Shown here piece by piece: positions 37,610 to 40,844 of a DNA stretch of 40,844 nt; the first letter of the stretch is position 1, and each line of letters opens with the position of its first letter. This DNA comes from Candidatus Niyogibacteria bacterium RIFCSPLOWO2_01_FULL_45_48. GTDB taxonomy: Bacteria > Patescibacteriota > Minisyncoccia > HO2-45-28. A program made the translations under genes and the position numbers. The stretch lies in assembly GCA_001819395.1 (NCBI GenBank), contig MHMQ01000036.1:1-40844 (forward strand), read 5' to 3'. Below the pieces are notes generated by a model, which saw nothing but the letters and a program-made list of their open reading frames with translations, was not told the DNA's origin and made no database searches.

Positions 37610-38064
37610 ATAAAAAAATTACGACACTTTTAATGATTCACGACGACCAAAAAATACTTTTGGGATTGAAAAAGCGCGGATTTGCCGAAGGGCGCTGGAA
37701 CGGGTTTGGGGGAAAGGTTAACCCGGGGGAAGACATTGGGTCTGCGGCGATGCGCGAGGTCGGAGAGGAAATAGGCGTCAAGCCTTTGGACATGAAAAAG
37801 AGGGGAGTTTTTACTTTTGAATTCGAGGGCAACCCGGAACTTTTGGAAATGCATTTATTTTCTGCGACAAAATTTGAAGGCGAGCCGAGTGAGGGAGAAG
37901 AAATGAGGCCTCAATGGTACAAATTTGACGAAATTCCTTTTGACACAATGTGGCCCGACGACCGACTCTGGTTTCCTCTTCTTTTCGCCGGAAAAAATTT
38001 CAACGCTTATTTCAAATTCCGCGGGCATGACGAAATTTTGGAGCATAAGATAGAAGAGGCATAA
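37606..38064 (+). CDS. MTH1-like Nudix hydrolase (8-oxo-dGTP diphosphatase)
   Basis: 152 aa. The Nudix box GKVNPGEDIGSAAMREVGEEIG is complete (residues about 36-57). Outside the box the protein follows mammalian MTH1 (NUDT1) closely by memory: KKRGFAEGRWNGFGGK, FEFEGNPELLEMHLF, EMRPQWYKFDEIPFDTMWPDDRLWFPLL and YFKFRGHDEIL. The MTH1 base-recognition residues Asn33 and Trp117/Asp119/Asp120 have equivalents in RWNGF and MWPDD. It probably removes oxidised purine nucleotides. Unlike typical bacterial MutT, it carries the MTH1-type C-terminal half. Overlaps upstream gene by 4 nt. Confidence 0.9.
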   Translation: MNKKITTLLMIHDDQKILLGLKKRGFAEGRWNGFGGKVNPGEDIGSAAMREVGEEIGVKPLDMKKRGVFTFEFEGNPELLEMHLFSATKFEGEPSEGEEMRPQWYKFDEIPFDTMWPDDRLWFPLLFAGKNFNAYFKFRGHDEILEHKIEEA

Positions 38065-38066
38065 AA

Positions 38067-38327
38067 ATGGACGAGTTAAAAAATCAAGTCAATAACATAA
38101 AAAAAGAAGTCAGAATCAAAGTTGTCGGTTATATTACCGCAGGGTTTGGGCTGGTGGCCGGTCTTGCCTGGAATGACGCAATTAAATCTTTGATAGAGTT
38201 AATTTTTCCACTTCAGAAAAACTCGGTTTTGGTAAAATTTTTATACGCGGGAATCATAACCGTTCTTTTGGTTTCTATAACTATTTATCTGACGCGTCTT
38301 TTTGAGAAAGAAGATCAGGTGGTATAG
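38067..38327 (+). CDS. DUF5654 family small membrane protein
   Basis: 86 aa, two helices (about 20-40 and 60-80). GYITAGFGLVAGLAWNDAIKSLIELIFP and KFLYAGIITVLLVSITIYLTRL match the DUF5654 outline common in CPR bacteria and archaea. Function unknown. Its last codons contain the TATAGT -10 of the next gene. Confidence 0.78.
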   Translation: MDELKNQVNNIKKEVRIKVVGYITAGFGLVAGLAWNDAIKSLIELIFPLQKNSVLVKFLYAGIITVLLVSITIYLTRLFEKEDQVV

Positions 38328-38328
38328 T
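38323..38328 (+). promoter_or_regulatory. TATAGT -10 box of the isomerase gene
   Basis: TATAGT overlaps the end of the DUF5654 gene; ATG 38337 follows after 8 nt. The upstream -35 is weak (TTGAGA at 38302-38307, spacer 15). Confidence 0.5.
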
Positions 38329-38336
38329 TTGTATAT

Positions 38337-39332
38337 ATGGCATTAGACAAGGCGATAAAGGATTTTCCGAAACAGATTGAATTTGAGCCGGTTGTTGAAA
38401 ATACGGAAAAATTGAAGCCCTTCGGCTTCGCTCAAGGCAAATCGCGAAAATTCGCGGTTTGCGGAATGGGCGGGTCGCATTTGGCGGCTGATTTGATAAA
38501 AATCGCGCGTCCTGACTTGGATATTATCATTCATTCAAGTTACGGCTTGCCGGAGATTGGCGATTTGGACGAGCGTCTGATAATTGTAAACTCTTATTCT
38601 GGAAACACAGAGGAGGCGTTAGACTCATTTGGCGAGGCGCTTGAGAAAAAATTAAATTTAGCCGCTATTTCAATCGGCGGAAAACTGCTTGAACAAGCCC
38701 AGAACAAAGGCATCGCCTTTGTAAAAATTCCGGACACAGGTATTCAGCCGAGGATGGCCCTTGGTTTTTTCGTTTTGGCTCTTTTAAAACTGATGTGGTG
38801 GGATGAAGAAATCGCGAAGGTTAAAAAGATAGCAGGAGATCTGGATTCCGGCCTGGAAGACGCCGGAAAGGAGCTTTCAAAAAAACTCGATGGTAAAATT
38901 CCGGTAATTTATACTTCCGGGAAAAACAGCGCTTTGGCTTTGAACTGGAAAGTTATATTCAACGAGACGGCAAAAATTCCCGCTTTTTATAATATTTTTC
39001 CGGAACTAAACCATAATGAAATGACCGGCTTTGACTTTACTCCGGAATCAAAAAAACTTTCGCAAAATCTAGCCTTTATATTTTTACGCGACCACGAAGA
39101 TGATCCGCGAATCATAAAAAGGATGGATATGACTCAAAAACTTCTGGAGGACAGGGGATTTGAGGTTTTCCCGGGATCGAATCCCGGGGTTTCGGGGATT
39201 CGATCTCCGTGGCATAAAATTTTTTCATCTATTTTGATCGCCGAATGGACGGCTTACTATCTCGCGCTTCATTGCGGAGCGGAGCCCGAACAAGTGCCGA
39301 TGGTTGAAGAATTCAAAAAAATGATTAAATAA
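38337..39332 (+). CDS. Bifunctional phosphoglucose/phosphomannose isomerase (SIS domains)
   Basis: 331 aa. Two SIS domains: FAVCGMGGSHLAADLIK with HSSYGLPE and NSYSGNTEEALDSF in the first (about 40-105), and VIYTSGKNSALALNWKVIFNETAKIPAFYNIFPELNHNEMTGF in the second (about 195-240). This is the archaeal/CPR-type PGI/PMI that interconverts fructose-6-P with glucose-6-P or mannose-6-P. Two segments look foreign: KPFGFAQGKS at residues 27-36, encoded by a CTTCG...GCTCAAGG repeat, and FPGSNPGVSGIRSPW near 278-292, encoded by a long inverted repeat (39175-39205). Both keep the frame and lie in loops, so the enzyme is probably active. Confidence 0.92.
   Translation: MALDKAIKDFPKQIEFEPVVENTEKLKPFGFAQGKSRKFAVCGMGGSHLAADLIKIARPDLDIIIHSSYGLPEIGDLDERLIIVNSYSGNTEEALDSFGEALEKKLNLAAISIGGKLLEQAQNKGIAFVKIPDTGIQPRMALGFFVLALLKLMWWDEEIAKVKKIAGDLDSGLEDAGKELSKKLDGKIPVIYTSGKNSALALNWKVIFNETAKIPAFYNIFPELNHNEMTGFDFTPESKKLSQNLAFIFLRDHEDDPRIIKRMDMTQKLLEDRGFEVFPGSNPGVSGIRSPWHKIFSSILIAEWTAYYLALHCGAEPEQVPMVEEFKKMIK
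38418..38440 (+). repeat. CTTCG...GCTCAAGG repeat inside the isomerase gene
   Basis: CCCTTCGGCTTCGCTCAAGG then CAA; it is a member of the 11631-11653 family read in frame as PFGFAQGK. Confidence 0.7.
39171..39207 (+). repeat. 11-bp inverted repeat in the isomerase gene
   Basis: GATCGAATCCC (39175-39185) and GGGATTCGATC (39195-39205) with a 9-nt loop; the left arm is itself part of CCGGGAT-CGA-ATCCCGG. It encodes NPGVSGIRSP. Confidence 0.7.
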
Positions 39333-39336
39333 ACGA

Positions 39337-40599
39337 ATGCTTTTTAAAGAGGTTGAAATTGAAAAAAGAGGCTTTGCGCCGTACCGCCGTTTTAACCGGA
39401 GTATTTTTGAAAAAACAAAACATCTTGCCAGAAAACTTAAAAAGTTCCGCATTTTGCATATTAACGCCACAAGCTCCGGCGGTGGGGTTGCCGAACTTTT
39501 GAAAAGCCAGATTGCTCTTGAAAAAGGCCTTGGTTTGGATTCCAGATGGTTTGTCATTCAGGGCGCTCCCGCATTTTTTGAAGTGACAAAAAAAATCCAC
39601 AATCTTCTTCAGGGCAAGTCGGGTTTTTTGTCCGCCAAAGAAAAAGAAATTTTTAATTCAGAAAGCAGGAATTTTGGCAGAGACCTGCCAAAATTATTAA
39701 AAACGGTTCGTCCAAACGTGGTTCTGATCCATGACCCGCAGCCAGCGGGACTCGCTGATTTTTTATCTGAAAATCAGCCATCAATTTTAAGAATCCATAT
39801 CGATCTTTCGGCGCCGAATGCCGGAGCTCTTGAGTTCATAAGACCGCATGTCGAAAAATACAGCCGAGTCGTTATTTCAAGGAAGGATTACCGCCCTCCC
39901 TGGTTTCCGCTAAAAAAGATAAAAATTATAACGCCGGTAATAGATCCCATGATCGCCAAAAACAAAAAAACGGCGGCCGGACAAGCAAAAAGAATTCTAG
40001 TTAATTTCGGAATTCACCCGGAGCGCCCCTTGGTCTCCCAGATTTCGCGTTTTGATCCGTGGAAAGATCCGCTCGGGGTAATTGGCGCGTTTTATCACGC
40101 CAAAAAAGAAATTCCGGATTTACAGCTTATTCTCGCCGGAATAATCGAAGCCGCGGACGATCCGGAGGCGTTGGAAATATTCAAAAGAGTCGAGCGATAC
40201 GCCAAAGGAGATCCGTCAATTTTTTTATTTTCCAATATCAATAAATTAAAAGATATTTCTCATGTGGAATTCATTAATGCCGTTCAGACGGCTTCGGACA
40301 TAATTTTGCAGAAGTCCATTCGCGAAGGTTTTGGGCTTACGGTAACCGAGGCCATGTGGAAGGGAAAAGTGGTTGTTGGGGGAATGGCTTCGGGCATCAT
40401 GATGCAGATAAAAAACGGCAAAAATGGATTTTTGGTTTCAGGTCCCGAAGAGGCCGGGCGGAGAATAATTGAGCTTCTGAAGAACAAAAAACTTTGTTCC
40501 AGAATCGGGCGCGAAGCCCGAAAAAGTGTCGCGAAAAATTTTTTGGTGCCAAAGTCTTTGGGCGAGCACTTTGAACTTTATTTGGGCGTTGCCAAATAG
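39337..40599 (+). CDS. Glycosyltransferase, trehalose-synthase (TreT)-like
   Basis: 420 aa GT4/GT-B fold. Start HINATSSGGGVAELL (about 43-57) is the nucleotide-sugar TreT N-terminal signature; then HDPQPAGLADFL, RIHIDLSAPN, and the C-terminal SQISRFDPWKDPLGVI, QKSIREGFGLTVTEAMWKGKVVVGG motif with the conserved Glu. TreT makes trehalose from NDP-glucose and glucose; members are often called trehalose synthase. Could use another acceptor. Starts 4 nt after the isomerase gene and forms an operon with it, which supports a sugar-phosphate role. Confidence 0.85.
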   Translation: MLFKEVEIEKRGFAPYRRFNRSIFEKTKHLARKLKKFRILHINATSSGGGVAELLKSQIALEKGLGLDSRWFVIQGAPAFFEVTKKIHNLLQGKSGFLSAKEKEIFNSESRNFGRDLPKLLKTVRPNVVLIHDPQPAGLADFLSENQPSILRIHIDLSAPNAGALEFIRPHVEKYSRVVISRKDYRPPWFPLKKIKIITPVIDPMIAKNKKTAAGQAKRILVNFGIHPERPLVSQISRFDPWKDPLGVIGAFYHAKKEIPDLQLILAGIIEAADDPEALEIFKRVERYAKGDPSIFLFSNINKLKDISHVEFINAVQTASDIILQKSIREGFGLTVTEAMWKGKVVVGGMASGIMMQIKNGKNGFLVSGPEEAGRRIIELLKNKKLCSRIGREARKSVAKNFLVPKSLGEHFELYLGVAK

Positions 40600-40617
40600 G
40601 CATTTTTCTTATATATT
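40589..40617 (+). promoter_or_regulatory. Promoter of the mutase gene
   Basis: TTGCCA (40589-40594) overlapping the upstream stop, 17-bp spacer, TATATT (40612-40617). The transcript would start near 40624 with a leader of about 50 nt. Confidence 0.75.
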
Positions 40618-40638
40618 GATAGCGGAAATTATGAACTG

Positions 40639-40665
40639 AACTTGAGGGAATACTTCCCTCAAGTT
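40639..40665 (+). promoter_or_regulatory. Perfect 12-bp leader hairpin before the mutase gene
   Basis: AACTTGAGGGAA (40639-40650) and TTCCCTCAAGTT (40654-40665) with loop TAC, immediately followed by the SD GGGAGG (40666-40671) and ATG 40677. The stem ends one base from the SD, so it could hide or expose it, or stabilise the mRNA. No T-run, so it is not a simple terminator. Confidence 0.7.
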
Positions 40666-40676
40666 GGGAGGCGGAG

Positions 40677-40844
40677 ATGTCCGACAAAGGCAGAAAAGTT
40701 GTCTACGGGCCGGCTGATTTGAAGGACTTTGACTACGCGCGTATGCTCGGAAATCCGGGTGAGTATCCTTACACTCGCGGAATTTATCCTGAAATGTACA
40801 GAAAAAAGAAATGGACTGTTCGTTTGTTTTGCGGGCACGGAACG
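40677..40844 (+). CDS. Methylmalonyl-CoA mutase family protein, N-terminal part
   Basis: The 56 visible codons run to the window edge. MLGNPGEYPYTRGIYPEMYR then KKKWTVRLFCGHGT match the N-terminal LGxPGEYPYTRGIxPxMYRGRLWTMRQ(Y/F)AGFGT signature of the B12-dependent mutase large subunit, which binds the CoA acyl part. It would isomerise methylmalonyl-CoA or a related acyl-CoA (for example isobutyryl-CoA). B12-dependent enzymes are rare in CPR genomes. SD-led start at 40677. Confidence 0.8.
   Translation, partial: MSDKGRKVVYGPADLKDFDYARMLGNPGEYPYTRGIYPEMYRKKKWTVRLFCGHGT

Noticed and set aside
39175-39205. T-loop-like GATCGAATCCC that could suggest a tRNA
   Set aside because: No acceptor, D or anticodon arms can be formed around it, and it is read in frame by the isomerase gene.

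Overview
The window looks like a chromosomal segment of a Patescibacteria (Candidate Phyla Radiation) bacterium, probably a Parcubacteria-type lineage. This is an inference from: compact genes with 0-10 bp spacers or overlaps, small conserved CPR-type families (DUF5654, DUF502-like, DUF167), a VKOR-thioredoxin fusion, many -10 boxes sitting 6-8 nt before the start codon (leaderless mRNAs), and short palindromic repeats such as the CCTGCC/GGCAGG palindromes. No rRNA, tRNA or CRISPR array was found.

Region 1 (1-11458) is a defence/accessory island. It holds the tail of an AbiEii-type nucleotidyltransferase toxin, two unknown small genes, and a type III restriction-modification locus (mod, an AlbA_2/GHKL-type gene, res). 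Two PD-(D/E)xK-like genes, two winged-helix membrane-anchored proteins, a RhuM-Fic/Doc fusion and a NERD protein follow. The winged-helix genes lie in a 297-bp block that is repeated almost perfectly on both sides of the RhuM-Fic gene. Hairpin repeats of several families punctuate the island, and its right edge (11459-11812) is a gene-free, repeat-rich strip.

Region 2 (11813-21436) carries a minus-strand membrane sensor-like protein (Cache-like + cohesin-like + Ig-like), a MacA/MacB-like efflux operon (adaptor, ATPase, permease), two membrane proteins, DUF167, two small SD-led genes with near-identical terminators, and rarA.

Region 3 (21478-32541) is an envelope thiol-redox and metal cluster. 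Module A has DUF1573, CcdA, a CxxC membrane protein, a CPHC thioredoxin and a Cys-rich unknown, followed by a CopB-like P-type ATPase, DoxX-like proteins and an SDR. After tgt comes module B: a Cys-rich small protein, VKOR-thioredoxin fusion, second CcdA, second VKOR, DoxX-like protein. Each module carries reducing-type (CcdA/Trx) parts and module B adds oxidising-type (VKOR) parts, next to a copper-type pump.

Region 4 (32554-40844) is mostly housekeeping: DUF502-like and zinc-ribbon genes (minus), an AAA+CYTH fusion, leucyl aminopeptidase, a methyltransferase pseudogene, an ArsR-like regulator flanked by two copies of an operator-like palindrome, a SpoU methyltransferase, pterin dehydratase, an MTH1-like Nudix hydrolase, DUF5654, a phosphoglucose/phosphomannose isomerase containing two in-frame repeat-like insertions, a trehalose-synthase-like glycosyltransferase, and the start of a methylmalonyl-CoA mutase family gene behind a strong leader hairpin.
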